DNA from: CALKUP01 sp964492735
GTDB taxonomy: Bacteria > Patescibacteriota > Patescibacteriia > UBA9570 > XYC2-FULL-38-9
Assembly (NCBI GenBank): GCA_964492735.1
Contig: CAZBLE010000004.1
Span: 1-64,000 of the forward strand
DNA length: 64,000 bases
Reading direction: 5' to 3'
In this document: positions 51,190 to 60,081 of the stretch, one piece after another
Position numbering within the stretch: the first letter of the stretch is position 1
Layout: each line of letters begins with the position of its first letter
Translations under genes and position numbers: made by a program
The notes under the pieces: generated by a model
Told to the model about the DNA's origin: nothing
Database searches by the model: none
The model's input: only the letters and a program-made list of their open reading frames with translations

Positions 51190-53997
51190 TTATTTTTCTG
51201 CGTTTATTAATACGTCTGAATAGACACCATAGGCACCTTGACCTTGGAGTGACTCAACCTTCTTGGGGTCATTGATTGTATGCACATATACTCGCACGCC
51301 CTTTTCAGCGAGCTGCGTTGCAAAGGCTTGCGAAAATCGCTCTTGGGAAATTGTGACAACAGAAATATGCTCTTTTGTAACAAATGCAAGAACATCAGCA
51401 TCTGTCATATCCGTGCGATACAATGTAAGGAGTAGGTGGGAATGATCGGAAAAACGCTTTGCCGCAACAACATCTTCTGGTTGATATGTTTGTAAAATAA
51501 TTCGATTAAACAACTGTGGGTCAATCGCCTGGATCTGCTGCTTGAAAGTGCCTAGCACTTCTGCATATTGAGAACCCTTCACATCAATGACGAGTTGTAC
51601 GCTTGGGTGGTCTTGCAGAAGTTGCAAAAGCTGCTGTGTATCAATCGGCGTATATTTTCCAGCAATTTTAGTTTTCAAAAAATCTTGATAAGACAATGGC
51701 TTTGAAGCCACTTTATCACCTGCAATAGGCACATCCCAATCGTGACGCACAACGAGGTAATCATCTTTTGTAAATGTTAAATCAACTTCCAGAACAGTGT
51801 TCCCTTCTTTCACTGATGTGAGAAATCCCTCTTTGCTGTCTGTTCGCACATCGTCCCCTACATTTCCTAAGCCATGCGCAATAACACGAACACCATCGCT
51901 CCAAGAAGCGTCCGTAAACAGCGTTGCGTCAGGACATGGAATCTCACCTGCCCCAAGATAATACACATGCATATTCGATTCACGTAGCTCTTTTGTGCAG
52001 ACAGACATGTTTTGCGCATACTGCGTAATGAACCTGCGTGTTTCTTTTGGAATTTCCGGATCTTTTTCTGCATCCCACACAAACCACACATCTTTACCTG
52101 AAAAACGCGCAAGGTCAGCAGTCAAGCGATCTTTTGTATATTCACGATTTCGTGGAATTGTCACCAGTGGTAACTCTGGATCATTTTTCCAATACGTATC
52201 ACGAAACACCATTGCAAATAGTGGATCGCTTGATCTCTTGTGTTCACGAATAAAATTATAGGCAGCAGATGTATGAAACCCATTTTCATATCCATATGTC
52301 CGCGCATGGTCTACTGGGTTCGTCAGCCATGGGAACTGCGCGCTCACACCAGGAATACTCAATGGAATAAAAAGAATAAAAAATGACACCGCACTAACAA
52401 TTGAAACGAATCGTTGCATGGTAGTAAGTCGCAATCCCTGAAACAGGCCAGCAATATACCGATGCCACACAACCCACACCAAAGCGATGCAAAGCGGAAC
52501 AATCAATTGCACATAACGATATGCACTATAACGCCGCGCAACAATAATAAATAACAAAATCACACCGACAGACACAACGGCCAGATACCGCTCTGCTGGC
52601 TTCGCTTTGCGATAAATCAATGCATACACAACAGCAAGACAATACACTCCCATTGCAATAAGGGGTAGAGCCAAGTCCATGAACGGTAAAAATTGATACT
52701 GATACCCAACTGTGTCTCGCAACCCTAAATGGCCTAGTGTAAAAATACGACTATTGAATGACTCGTTCAGTATCCATAGTCCAGCGCCTGCGAATACAGA
52801 CAAAGCAAGAAAAACTGTGCGGTATCGTTGCGCTGCTTTGTCACTCACATCAACAACAGACAGCTCGCCTTGTCGTGAGCGTACACGAGCCCACAGTCGC
52901 ACACACACTTCGCGCGCCCACTCATACGCAATAAAGCACGCCATTGCTGGTGCAATAATCAGCACTAACTCATGATGCAGCCACGCGATAAAAAATAACC
53001 CCGCTGTCAAAGCAGTTCCGCCAATCCATCGAAGCCACTGTCCACGAATAAACCATCCGTAGGTGTACCAAAATGCAATAACCGCCCACACACTGAGCGT
53101 AAGCAGTGGACTATACATGCGAACAAAACGCGCATGCATAAGAAACCCATCAAAAAACAGCAAACTTACTGTGGTAATGAACGCAAATGTGACAGACCGA
53201 GAAAATAAAAACGCAATGGTATACACCGTAAACAGCAACAACACAAACCAGACTTGCGCTGGAAATCGTGCTGCCCATTCAGTTTCACCAAAAAGCTTTG
53301 TTGATTGCGCAATTTGCCACGTTGAAATTTCTGCACGCTCATACGGAATAATTTCATCAGCCGCATCACGCTTCACTGCATCTGTTCGGAAGTCCCATCG
53401 CACAAACTCTCCTGTTCGATTATATCCAGCAGCGCCAGCGTATTGTAAAAATTCATCATTCTGTAAGTCATCGTTCTGACCATTTGAATAATTCATGTAC
53501 ACTCCAGCCAACATCAAAACACCAAAAAGACCGAATAACAACGGTGGGAAAAACCGTTTTTTCATTGGCTCTGCCGCAACACTCTCGTGACTTCCTTGAA
53601 AAAATACCACTCGTGCAATGACAGTCGCAACAAAGGCAGCGACGAATAATTGCATGAGCTCCGGATAATCAGCAAAACCCTTCCCTGTTAAACTTTCAGA
53701 AGTCCATTGCAGTCGCGCATATATCAATACGACAGCAAGAGCGATACTCTCAACTCCCAATATCCACCCCCGAGCTGTTTTTGTTGACCATTTCAGTGGC
53801 ACAAATAACAAAAGGACATATTCTACAATTAGTGCTGCTGGAAACAAAAAACAAAAAAATACTGCTGTTGTGAGCCAAAGATTTCCAAACAGATATTGAC
53901 CAGACTGAATAATCTGACCAGTTTCGTACAGAGCCGCGACACAAAGAGCACTCAGACTCAAAGCGGTCGTCCAAAATAAACGGGTGAATGGCTTCAT
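51190..53997 (-). CDS. GT-C-like membrane protein fused to a glycerophosphodiester phosphodiesterase domain
   Basis: A 935-residue protein. Residues 1 to about 560 have about thirteen helices and a GT39-like outer loop (NDDLQNDEFLQYAGAAGYNRTG) followed by EWAARFPAQVWF. A soluble linker spans about 560-700. Residues 702-935 are a GDPD domain with VIAHGLGN (H708), LEVDLTF (E737, D739), VVRHDWD (H752), LVIDVKG and the closing VRVYVHTINDPKKVESL...GVYSDVL. Membrane topology suggests the GDPD domain is outside the cell, where it could cleave or transfer glycerophosphate groups on a surface polymer. Fusion of both activities in one chain is unusual. A promoter just before the ATG predicts a leaderless mRNA. 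It lies 92 bp upstream of wzm. Confidence 0.78.
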   Translation of the reverse strand: MKPFTRLFWTTALSLSALCVAALYETGQIIQSGQYLFGNLWLTTAVFFCFLFPAALIVEYVLLLFVPLKWSTKTARGWILGVESIALAVVLIYARLQWTSESLTGKGFADYPELMQLFVAAFVATVIARVVFFQGSHESVAAEPMKKRFFPPLLFGLFGVLMLAGVYMNYSNGQNDDLQNDEFLQYAGAAGYNRTGEFVRWDFRTDAVKRDAADEIIPYERAEISTWQIAQSTKLFGETEWAARFPAQVWFVLLLFTVYTIAFLFSRSVTFAFITTVSLLFFDGFLMHARFVRMYSPLLTLSVWAVIAFWYTYGWFIRGQWLRWIGGTALTAGLFFIAWLHHELVLIIAPAMACFIAYEWAREVCVRLWARVRSRQGELSVVDVSDKAAQRYRTVFLALSVFAGAGLWILNESFNSRIFTLGHLGLRDTVGYQYQFLPFMDLALPLIAMGVYCLAVVYALIYRKAKPAERYLAVVSVGVILLFIIVARRYSAYRYVQLIVPLCIALVWVVWHRYIAGLFQGLRLTTMQRFVSIVSAVSFFILFIPLSIPGVSAQFPWLTNPVDHARTYGYENGFHTSAAYNFIREHKRSSDPLFAMVFRDTYWKNDPELPLVTIPRNREYTKDRLTADLARFSGKDVWFVWDAEKDPEIPKETRRFITQYAQNMSVCTKELRESNMHVYYLGAGEIPCPDATLFTDASWSDGVRVIAHGLGNVGDDVRTDSKEGFLTSVKEGNTVLEVDLTFTKDDYLVVRHDWDVPIAGDKVASKPLSYQDFLKTKIAGKYTPIDTQQLLQLLQDHPSVQLVIDVKGSQYAEVLGTFKQQIQAIDPQLFNRIILQTYQPEDVVAAKRFSDHSHLLLTLYRTDMTDADVLAFVTKEHISVVTISQERFSQAFATQLAEKGVRVYVHTINDPKKVESLQGQGAYGVYSDVLINAEK

Positions 53998-54003
53998 AAG
54001 AGA

Positions 54004-54033
54004 ATAGTAGCCCGAAGTCTACCAGAAAGTGAA
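54004..54033 (-). promoter_or_regulatory. Putative promoter of the GT-C/GDPD fusion gene
   Basis: On the minus strand: TTCACT (54028-54033), an 18-base spacer and TACTAT (54004-54009). The start would fall on or next to the ATG at 53997 (leaderless). It lies in the 59-bp gap between divergent operons; the plus-strand promoter was not convincingly identified. Confidence 0.45.
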
Positions 54034-54056
54034 TAAAAATGGTAGCATGCACGCAT

Positions 54057-55190
54057 ATGATTATTCTGCTGACTCGAAAATTTGCCCCTCAAAAAGGTGG
54101 GATGGAAACGTTCAGTAATCAGCTTGACGCTCTCTTACCACTCCCTCATCAAACAATTCACTTCGGTCGTCGACCGCGCGATATTGTGTGGGCAGCACCA
54201 CGGCTCTTATGGTCAGCGTTTCGTGTTCGAAACAGTGCCACGGCCTACCATCTCGGTGATGGCGTGCTTATTGCAATCGCGCCATTCATTCGTTGGTTTT
54301 CTGATGCTCCAATTATTGGAACAATCCATGCTCTTGAAGTTCTGTATCCAAGCCCACTCTTGCGCTGGCTGATTCAGCGAGGACTCCCCGCATGTGACTC
54401 AGTTGTCGCTGTCTCAGAATTTACACAACAATTATTACGCACCGCTCCTTGGAATGTGCCCTCAGAAAAACTACAAGTCATTCCACACGGAACAGACCCG
54501 CAAGATATTCCAATGGAAGCCGCTGCCTACGCTCAATGGAAAACAGACGCTCGCCCATTGTTGTTTTTACACAATCGCATTATTCACAAAACACTCAAGT
54601 ACACAACAAAACCGGAACCACATATTTTTTTATTAACGGTCGGTCGCTTAGTTGAGCGCAAAGGTGTTGCGTGGTTTATTCGCCACGTCTTACCAACAGT
54701 TGTGCAGCAACATCCGAACGTGTTTTATATTGTCGTTGGTGTTGGTCTAGACAAGACAGTAATACAGACAGCGATCAACGACACAGGCCTCAACGATTCT
54801 GTGATTATGGTCGGTGCCGTTGACGACTCAACACTGCGCTATATATATAGTAGCTCTGATGTCTTTATTATGCCCAATATTCCTGTTGCGAATGATGCAG
54901 AAGGTTTTGGATTTGTTGGAATTGAAGCAGCGAGTTACGGCCTCCCAGTTCTTGCGAGCAATGTTGATGGCATTCCATCAGCTATTCACGACGGAAAAAA
55001 TGGACGACTCGTACAGCCAAAAGATGCGGCAGCTATGACCACTCAACTCAATCACTGGATTTCTGATAGTGCGGCGCGGATTAACGACGGGATTGCTGGA
55101 GCGAAATATACAGCAGAGGAATTTGATTGGAGCCAGCTCATGCAACGATACGCAACACTCTTTGAGAGCCTACAGAATACCAAGCACTAA
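54057..55190 (+). CDS. GT4 glycosyltransferase
   Basis: A 377-residue GT-B enzyme starting MIILLTRKFAPQKGGMETF at 54057. The N-terminal domain contains the glycine-rich KGGMET loop and HALEVLYPSPLLRWL. The C-terminal domain has LTVGRLVERKGVAWFI (donor-binding) and the EX7E region EGFGFVGIEAASYGLPVLASNVDG. This is the PimA/PimB/WaaG-like group that transfers hexoses with retention from nucleotide sugars. It is the first of four tightly spaced plus-strand genes (7 bp, then 4-bp overlap, then 2 bp), ending with the glycerol-1-phosphate dehydrogenase. Confidence 0.88.
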   Translation: MIILLTRKFAPQKGGMETFSNQLDALLPLPHQTIHFGRRPRDIVWAAPRLLWSAFRVRNSATAYHLGDGVLIAIAPFIRWFSDAPIIGTIHALEVLYPSPLLRWLIQRGLPACDSVVAVSEFTQQLLRTAPWNVPSEKLQVIPHGTDPQDIPMEAAAYAQWKTDARPLLFLHNRIIHKTLKYTTKPEPHIFLLTVGRLVERKGVAWFIRHVLPTVVQQHPNVFYIVVGVGLDKTVIQTAINDTGLNDSVIMVGAVDDSTLRYIYSSSDVFIMPNIPVANDAEGFGFVGIEAASYGLPVLASNVDGIPSAIHDGKNGRLVQPKDAAAMTTQLNHWISDSAARINDGIAGAKYTAEEFDWSQLMQRYATLFESLQNTKH

Positions 55191-55196
55191 ACACAC

Positions 55197-56477
55197 ATGA
55201 GCACTACACCTTCAGCGACATCTGCACCACGCAGCACGAAACAGCCGATTGCGCGCCATGCGTCAATCATGTTGCTCACGCGCACATTTTTTCGTGGATT
55301 TGTATCGCTCGCCTTTTTACTGTCCTATCGCTATTTCACCAAAGACCAGCAAGGCATGTTGGATTCAGCAATTACTTGGACCAATGCCGTCATGACACTT
55401 TCTGATCTCGGCATGAGCACGCTCATCGTCAAACACGCTAGCCAAAACCATGAAGAAGCTGATCGTTATTTTGGCAACGCTATGCTTGTTCAGGCCGTCA
55501 TGTCTCTGCTGATTTTTATTGGACTCATCACCGCGGGTATCGTCACTGGTTACCCGCTCGAACGCTTAGCGCTCTTAGCGCTTATTGGCGCGGCAGGACT
55601 TATTTTTGAATGGCGCAAAGTGATTCGTGGTGTCTTGCGCGCGCAAATGCGGATTGGTGAAATTGCGGTAACAGAAATCCTCAATGGCCTCTTTTTTGCT
55701 GCAGCAATTCTTAGCATCTTTTGGTTCGTCGAAGATCGTCGTGTTGGGTTACTCGGCTTTGGCCTTGCGCAGCTAATTGTGAATACAACATCTATTGGCT
55801 TACTGTTTTGGCACGCACGCAAACTCCTCACTCCCCGACTCGACATCGCACGCATTCCCCGCATGCTCCGCGAGTCTATTCACTTCACACTCTACAACAC
55901 CTTTGAAATGATTTATGTGCAAGTCGACATTATTATTTTATCAGTGGTGAGTAGTCTCAGTGCAGTTGCGACCTATGGCGGTGCAGCGCGTATTGTGAAT
56001 TTGTGTCTTTTTATTCCAATGACACTCTACCAAGTCTTGTTGCCAGCGCTCTATTCATACGCCAAGCATGACGAGCAGCGGTATCGTCGATTAAGTCGCC
56101 TGACGCTCTTTGGATTTGGTGCTGCCGGATGTGTGTTTGGTATGATTTTTATCTTTTTCTCTGATCCGCTTGTTCCGCTGATTCTTGGCCAAAAATACAC
56201 CGACTCAATTCCAGTCATGCAATGGCTCTCTGTCTTTTTGATGTTGCGCTTTGTCTCTATTCCTCTGACAAATATTTTAATCACGCAAAATCGAGAAAAA
56301 ATTGTTGCCTATACACAAATTGGCACAGTCGCCGCCAATATTCTGTTAGACATATTGCTGATTCCTCACTACGGCGCGGTTGGTCCAGCAATCGCCACTG
56401 CGTGTGTAGAAACAGGCAATATCCTCATGCTCGCAATTTTGACCTGGAGGAATCGGAATGCTAGTCTACAGCTATGA
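55197..56477 (+). CDS. Wzx/MATE-like oligosaccharide flippase
   Basis: A 426-residue membrane protein with about twelve helices. It begins with a basic segment and the LTRTFFRGFVSLAFLLSYRYF helix, followed by a DLGMSTLIVKHAS motif typical of the polysaccharide biosynthesis (MVF/Wzx) superfamily, and later YVQVDIIILSVVSSLSAVATYGGAARI. Such proteins flip lipid-linked oligosaccharide units across the membrane. It ends in TGA overlapping the next ATG (ATGA). The window therefore encodes both a flippase and an ABC exporter, pointing to two export routes or two different polymers. Confidence 0.87.
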   Translation: MSTTPSATSAPRSTKQPIARHASIMLLTRTFFRGFVSLAFLLSYRYFTKDQQGMLDSAITWTNAVMTLSDLGMSTLIVKHASQNHEEADRYFGNAMLVQAVMSLLIFIGLITAGIVTGYPLERLALLALIGAAGLIFEWRKVIRGVLRAQMRIGEIAVTEILNGLFFAAAILSIFWFVEDRRVGLLGFGLAQLIVNTTSIGLLFWHARKLLTPRLDIARIPRMLRESIHFTLYNTFEMIYVQVDIIILSVVSSLSAVATYGGAARIVNLCLFIPMTLYQVLLPALYSYAKHDEQRYRRLSRLTLFGFGAAGCVFGMIFIFFSDPLVPLILGQKYTDSIPVMQWLSVFLMLRFVSIPLTNILITQNREKIVAYTQIGTVAANILLDILLIPHYGAVGPAIATACVETGNILMLAILTWRNRNASLQL

Positions 56478-57217
56478 AACACGCTATTTTGATGACCGCC
56501 GGCACATCACAACGCCTGCGCCCGCTGACAGAAAAAATCCCAAAAACATTATTGTCACTCGGCAGTAAAACCATTTTTGAATCCATTATGGACAATTTGC
56601 GTTTGAATGAAATCACGCACGTTGACTTAGTGACGGGTCATGGCCATACCGCTGTTGAAGAAGCTGCTCGCGCCTACCAAGCTGCACATCCAGACATGAT
56701 ACTGAATTGTTTATTTAATGATGTCTATGATTCAACTGGAAATATTATCTCAATGCGCAAAGCGATGGATGTAATTGATGAAGATTTTGTATTAGTAAAT
56801 GCCGACACTATTTTTCATTCTGCTATTTTGAAGCGGTTGATTGAATCTCCACATGCCAACGCAATGGTGGTTGATGATGTGAAAGAGCTTGGTGAAGAAG
56901 AAATGAAAGTGTTACTCCATCCAGAACAAGAAAGCATTACGCATATTCACAAATCACTCGCCCCTGAAAGTGCACATGGGGAATATATCGGTGTCTTAAA
57001 ATTATCAAAAGATGTGAAGGAGCAAATCATTACTGCGCTCGACAACACTATTGCGCGTGACAGCTCACTCTATTATGAAGATGGTTTACAAACGGCGATT
57101 ACTGACCATGGACTGACCATTCACCCTGTTTCAACCGAAGGGCTTCCGGCAATGGAAATTGATACACCCGAAGATTTAGCCGAAGCCAAAGAACTTATCA
57201 AAAAAATTGACGCATAA
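56474..57217 (+). CDS. Sugar/polyol-phosphate nucleotidyltransferase (LicC-like)
   Basis: A 247-residue NTP_transferase-fold protein with the AILMTAGTSQRLRPLTEKIPKTLL signature, then FNDVYDSTGNIISM, a LVNADTIFH metal-binding segment and a MEIDTPEDLAEAKEL ending. The short single-domain form and the NxxY..TGNI-like segment resemble phosphocholine and inositol-1-phosphate cytidylyltransferases (LicC/IPCT group), which use CTP. It sits 4 bp into the flippase gene end and 2 bp before the glycerol-1-phosphate dehydrogenase, so glycerol-1-phosphate (or another small alcohol phosphate) is an attractive substrate. That pairing is inference; the domain assignment is firm. Confidence 0.82.
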   Translation: MKHAILMTAGTSQRLRPLTEKIPKTLLSLGSKTIFESIMDNLRLNEITHVDLVTGHGHTAVEEAARAYQAAHPDMILNCLFNDVYDSTGNIISMRKAMDVIDEDFVLVNADTIFHSAILKRLIESPHANAMVVDDVKELGEEEMKVLLHPEQESITHIHKSLAPESAHGEYIGVLKLSKDVKEQIITALDNTIARDSSLYYEDGLQTAITDHGLTIHPVSTEGLPAMEIDTPEDLAEAKELIKKIDA

Positions 57218-57219
57218 TT

Positions 57220-58284
57220 ATGTCGACTATTCTCCGTAACATTCAAATTCCTTTGTTTATTAAAATTGAAAAAGACTGCTTGTCGCGCATTCAACATATT
57301 CTTGATGAACAGCACTTGCAGTTTCGCAAGCCGTTGATTATTTCTGAGCCTCATATTTTAGAAGCCGGCGGAAATGAAATCGTTCATGCGCTGGGTGATC
57401 CAGCAACTATTTTGCTGACAAAAAATTCGATCGCAGAAGGTGAGCGCATTGCTGCACTCGTGCGAGAAAAACACAACGATGTGATTGTGAGCATTGGCGG
57501 TGGTCGGGTGCTCGATTTAGGAAAATACGCCGCAACAAAAGCACGAGTCAATTATATTTCAGTTCCAACGACTCCGAGCAACGACGGTATCGCCTCCCCT
57601 GTTGCCGTTCTGACAAACGAAGATGGCATTACAGAAAGCTTACCTGTCGACATGCCCGTTGGTATTTTAGTAGATCCACAAATGCTCACCGGTGCGCCGC
57701 GCGACAATGTCTTGTCTGGTATTGGCGATATGATCGGAAAATTTTCATCGATTCAAGATTGGCAGCTCGCCTATGCAGCTGGCAAAGAAACATACGATGA
57801 CTTTGCAGCGAGCATTGCGCGGTCTTCTGCACAAATGGTCTATGGCTCATTGCGTGGAGTTGAGGTTGATATTCAGTCAGAAGATTTTCTTGAAAAGCTC
57901 GTGAACGCATTGATTTTGTCTGGCGTCGCGATGAATATTGCCGGTTCGTCTCGACCGTGTTCTGGAGCGGAACATAAAATTTCTCATGCCTTAGATGCGA
58001 TGTATCCAGGCCGATCAATGCACGGTTTGCAAGTGCTCTATGGAACCTTACTGATGGAATTTCTGCGAGGTAATGATGTGACTGAATTTTTAGAATTTTC
58101 TCGAAAACTGAATTTTCCAACAACACATGAAGCACTTGGTTTTACCACCGAAGAAATGATTGATGCAATTGCCTTTGCGCCAGAAACTCGAGAAGATCGC
58201 TACACCATTCTTGAAGAAAAAAATCTGTCTAAAAATCAAATCGCTGATTTGCTTGAGCGCTATTCTGAATTTGTTGCGGCTTAA
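57220..58284 (+). CDS. egsA: sn-Glycerol-1-phosphate dehydrogenase (EgsA/AraM family)
   Basis: A 354-residue protein of the iron/zinc-dependent alcohol dehydrogenase-like group. It shows VIVSIGGGRVLDLGKYAA (NAD-binding loop), YISVPTTPSNDGIASPVAVL with the metal-binding Asp of the G1PDH family, PCSGAEHKISHALD and GRSMHGLQVLYGTLLM with the two metal-ligand His residues. The family reduces dihydroxyacetone phosphate to sn-glycerol-1-phosphate, the archaeal lipid backbone enantiomer; bacterial AraM does the same. In this operon it probably supplies G1P for a surface polymer or lipid rather than for membrane lipids. The last 56 bases overlap, antisense, the end of the coiled-coil gene at 58229. 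Confidence 0.87.
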   Translation: MSTILRNIQIPLFIKIEKDCLSRIQHILDEQHLQFRKPLIISEPHILEAGGNEIVHALGDPATILLTKNSIAEGERIAALVREKHNDVIVSIGGGRVLDLGKYAATKARVNYISVPTTPSNDGIASPVAVLTNEDGITESLPVDMPVGILVDPQMLTGAPRDNVLSGIGDMIGKFSSIQDWQLAYAAGKETYDDFAASIARSSAQMVYGSLRGVEVDIQSEDFLEKLVNALILSGVAMNIAGSSRPCSGAEHKISHALDAMYPGRSMHGLQVLYGTLLMEFLRGNDVTEFLEFSRKLNFPTTHEALGFTTEEMIDAIAFAPETREDRYTILEEKNLSKNQIADLLERYSEFVAA

Positions 58285-58645
58285 GAGGCTTGGCTGATCC
58301 GTGTATCTGTTGGACTTGATTTGCCGTGATCTCAAGTAATTCCTGGGTTTGTTTTGTTTGTATGGCAGTGATTTCAAGCAGCTCATGTGTTTTATTGGCT
58401 TGTATAGCAGTAGCTTCAACGAGCTCATGCGTTTTCTGCCCTTGTCTTGCAACTTCAGAAATGTCTTCTTTTAGGTCTTTTGTTGTTTCTTCAATTTTAA
58501 AATCTACTTGATCAAACCGGCCATTGAGCTGATCAAACTTTTTGTCAGTGGAAGCGATAAATACGTCTAATTTTTGATCTGTTTTGTCAAAACGATTATT
58601 CGTCGCTTCAATAAATTTGTCGATTTTTTGTTCAAGTGTTTTCAT
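58229..58645 (-). CDS. Small coiled-coil protein with 14-residue repeats
   Basis: A 138-residue hydrophilic protein. The first 70 residues have coiled-coil heptads (KIDKFIEATNNRFDKTDQKL, then further D/F/Q-rich heptads). Residues 71-112 are three tandem 14-residue repeats of the form KTHELLEITAIQTK, and the tail is Gln/Pro-rich. No signal peptide and no known family. Its last 56 bases overlap convergently with the end of the glycerol-1-phosphate dehydrogenase gene. It resembles in style the small coiled-coil proteins at 62588 and 62906. Probably a real but uncharacterised gene; the repeats could also make it an assembly-sensitive region. Confidence 0.6.
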   Translation of the reverse strand: MKTLEQKIDKFIEATNNRFDKTDQKLDVFIASTDKKFDQLNGRFDQVDFKIEETTKDLKEDISEVARQGQKTHELVEATAIQANKTHELLEITAIQTKQTQELLEITANQVQQIHGSAKPLKPQQIQNSAQANQRFDF

Positions 58646-58663
58646 ACATGTATTGAAAATAGA

Positions 58664-58891
58664 TTATATACCCATCATAGCCTTTGCGCAAAATACCTGT
58701 CTATGGCGGAAAATCGCCGTCTGTGGAGAGTTTTTTTGACGGCAAAATTCTGCCAGATTGTTGATTGTCTGTACCCGCAAAAATGGGCGCGGGGTTGTTG
58801 TAATAGGATAAATCTGGAAACGTCGAGCTTGCGCAAGAAGTTCCCAGAGGCCGTTGTTTTTTTTGACCTGGCTCAGGTCATCCGCACACAC
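58664..58891 (-). pseudogene. Possible truncated coding remnant next to the GC-rich block
   Basis: A 75-codon open frame without a good ATG start, running from about 58891 to a stop at 58664. Its residue pattern looks protein-like (NNGLWELLAQARRFQIYP, then RPFLRVQTINNLAEF). It starts where composition changes to GC-rich sequence, so it may be the cut C-terminal part of a native gene at the left border of the foreign block. No family recognised; chance is a real alternative. Otherwise the 58646-58944 stretch holds only the inverted repeats listed next. Confidence 0.25.
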
Positions 58892-58928
58892 CGCTATCGC
58901 GATGTTTCAGCTAAACGCAGTGTGTGCG
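58865..58928. repeat. Two adjacent inverted repeats at the left border of the GC-rich block
   Basis: GACCTG/CAGGTC with a 3-base loop (58865-58879), followed by 9-base arms CGCACACAC (58883-58891) and GTGTGTGCG (58920-58928). They lie just downstream of the collagen-like lipoprotein stop. No T-run follows on the minus strand, so a classical terminator is not clear. Confidence 0.55.
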
Positions 58929-58944
58929 CGGAAGGTGTTGACGA

Positions 58945-60000
58945 CTACAGGCTGCAGACCGGCGTGGAGGGCGTGCCGTCGAAGTTCCGGTACACGATCC
59001 GGAAGCTATCGCAGGTCACCCCATCGCCAGGCGTCGCCAGGTTGATCGTGAGCGTGCCGCCCGCGGGAACGCCCTGGCGGACAGCCTCGCAATCGAAATT
59101 CTGCATCACGGTCTGGATGGGGAACAAGTCCCCAAGCTCCCAGCGCTCGATGCTCGTGTTGCCCTGGGTGTTCCAGGTGCCGGACTGCGCGCATCCGATC
59201 CAGTCCTCGACCGTGTCAGGGTCCTGGGGGTTGGTGGCGCTGTCCCAGATGCAGAGCTGGCGGCGCGAGGCGGGCTCGCTGGGCTCGATGCTCGAGGTGA
59301 TGAAGAGGCTGTAGACCGGGCCGATGCTTTCGTCGATGCCGTCGGCCACACCACCCACCTCAACCCCGTCGTTGTGGTCGTTGTCGAGGCTGTCGCAAAT
59401 CTCGAGGATCGCGGGAGCAGGGGTAGCGCAGTCGGTCGGGCAGGTGCCGTCACGACCGGGCGAGCCCGTCGCACCGGTGTAGCCGCGGTCACCCTGGATG
59501 CCCCTCTCGCCCTGCAGCCCGCGCTCCCCGTCGGAGCCGTTGCAGGTCCAGATGGTGGAGCCGAGCTGCAAGCCGCCCTGGTAGAACGTGATGGACGTGC
59601 CATCCGCGTTTCCGCAGTAGCCACCCTCGAGTACCGAAGCGCTGATCATGGTGATGGCCTGGGCGCCCACCGCATTACCGGGGATGCCCTGGGCACCGGT
59701 CGCACCGTTGCAGGCGACCAGCGGGTCACCGGCGATGGCGACCCCTCCGTAGGTAAACCGGATCGCCGAGCCCCCGTTGGGGCAGGCAGCCGCGGCGGTC
59801 GGGTCGCTGACGCTGCGCAGCTGCGCAGCGTCGAAGGAGATCCCGGCCGGGCCCTGGGCGCCATCGCGGCCGTCCGTGCCGTCCGAGGGGCGGTCGGTGT
59901 CCTCAGTGGCGCAGTCGCCGTCGTTGCAGTCGGGGGTCTCCCAGCTGCAGGCGGAGAGGGTGGTAACAAGAGCGAGAGCGATGAGGTTCGAGATGCGCAT
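58945..60000 (-). CDS. GC-rich collagen-like lipoprotein
   Basis: A 351-residue protein starting MRISNLIALALVTTLSAC at 60000, with an AGGAGG Shine-Dalgarno sequence 6 bases upstream. The lipobox LSAC predicts a lipid anchor. Residues about 45-60 and 155-190 contain Gly-X-Y repeats (DGRDGAQGPAG, GERGLQGERGIQGDRGYTG), i.e. short collagen-like rods. A later segment with CDSLDNDHNDGVEVGG resembles the metal-binding CDxxDNDxDG motif frequent in Myxococcota surface proteins. High GC, codon use and the strong Shine-Dalgarno sequence all differ from the surrounding genome. Together with the neighbour at 60679 it looks like material from a Gram-negative donor, either transferred or mis-assembled. Confidence 0.75.
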   Translation of the reverse strand: MRISNLIALALVTTLSACSWETPDCNDGDCATEDTDRPSDGTDGRDGAQGPAGISFDAAQLRSVSDPTAAAACPNGGSAIRFTYGGVAIAGDPLVACNGATGAQGIPGNAVGAQAITMISASVLEGGYCGNADGTSITFYQGGLQLGSTIWTCNGSDGERGLQGERGIQGDRGYTGATGSPGRDGTCPTDCATPAPAILEICDSLDNDHNDGVEVGGVADGIDESIGPVYSLFITSSIEPSEPASRRQLCIWDSATNPQDPDTVEDWIGCAQSGTWNTQGNTSIERWELGDLFPIQTVMQNFDCEAVRQGVPAGGTLTINLATPGDGVTCDSFRIVYRNFDGTPSTPVCSL

Positions 60001-60081
60001 GGTATGCCTCCTGAGGCGGTTGTGCGCGTTAACTGGTATGGAACACATTGATTTTCACTGCTTCAACATCTTGCATGGCAG

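Noticed and set aside
58883..58928. Integron attC site as the explanation for the inverted repeats and foreign genes
   Set aside because: The arms lack the GTTRRRY / RYYYAAC core sites, and no integrase gene is in the window.
59374..60051. Plus-strand frame of 225 codons opposite the collagen-like lipoprotein
   Set aside because: Antisense shadow in GC-rich sequence with no start signal and low-complexity Gly/Ala/Val content.
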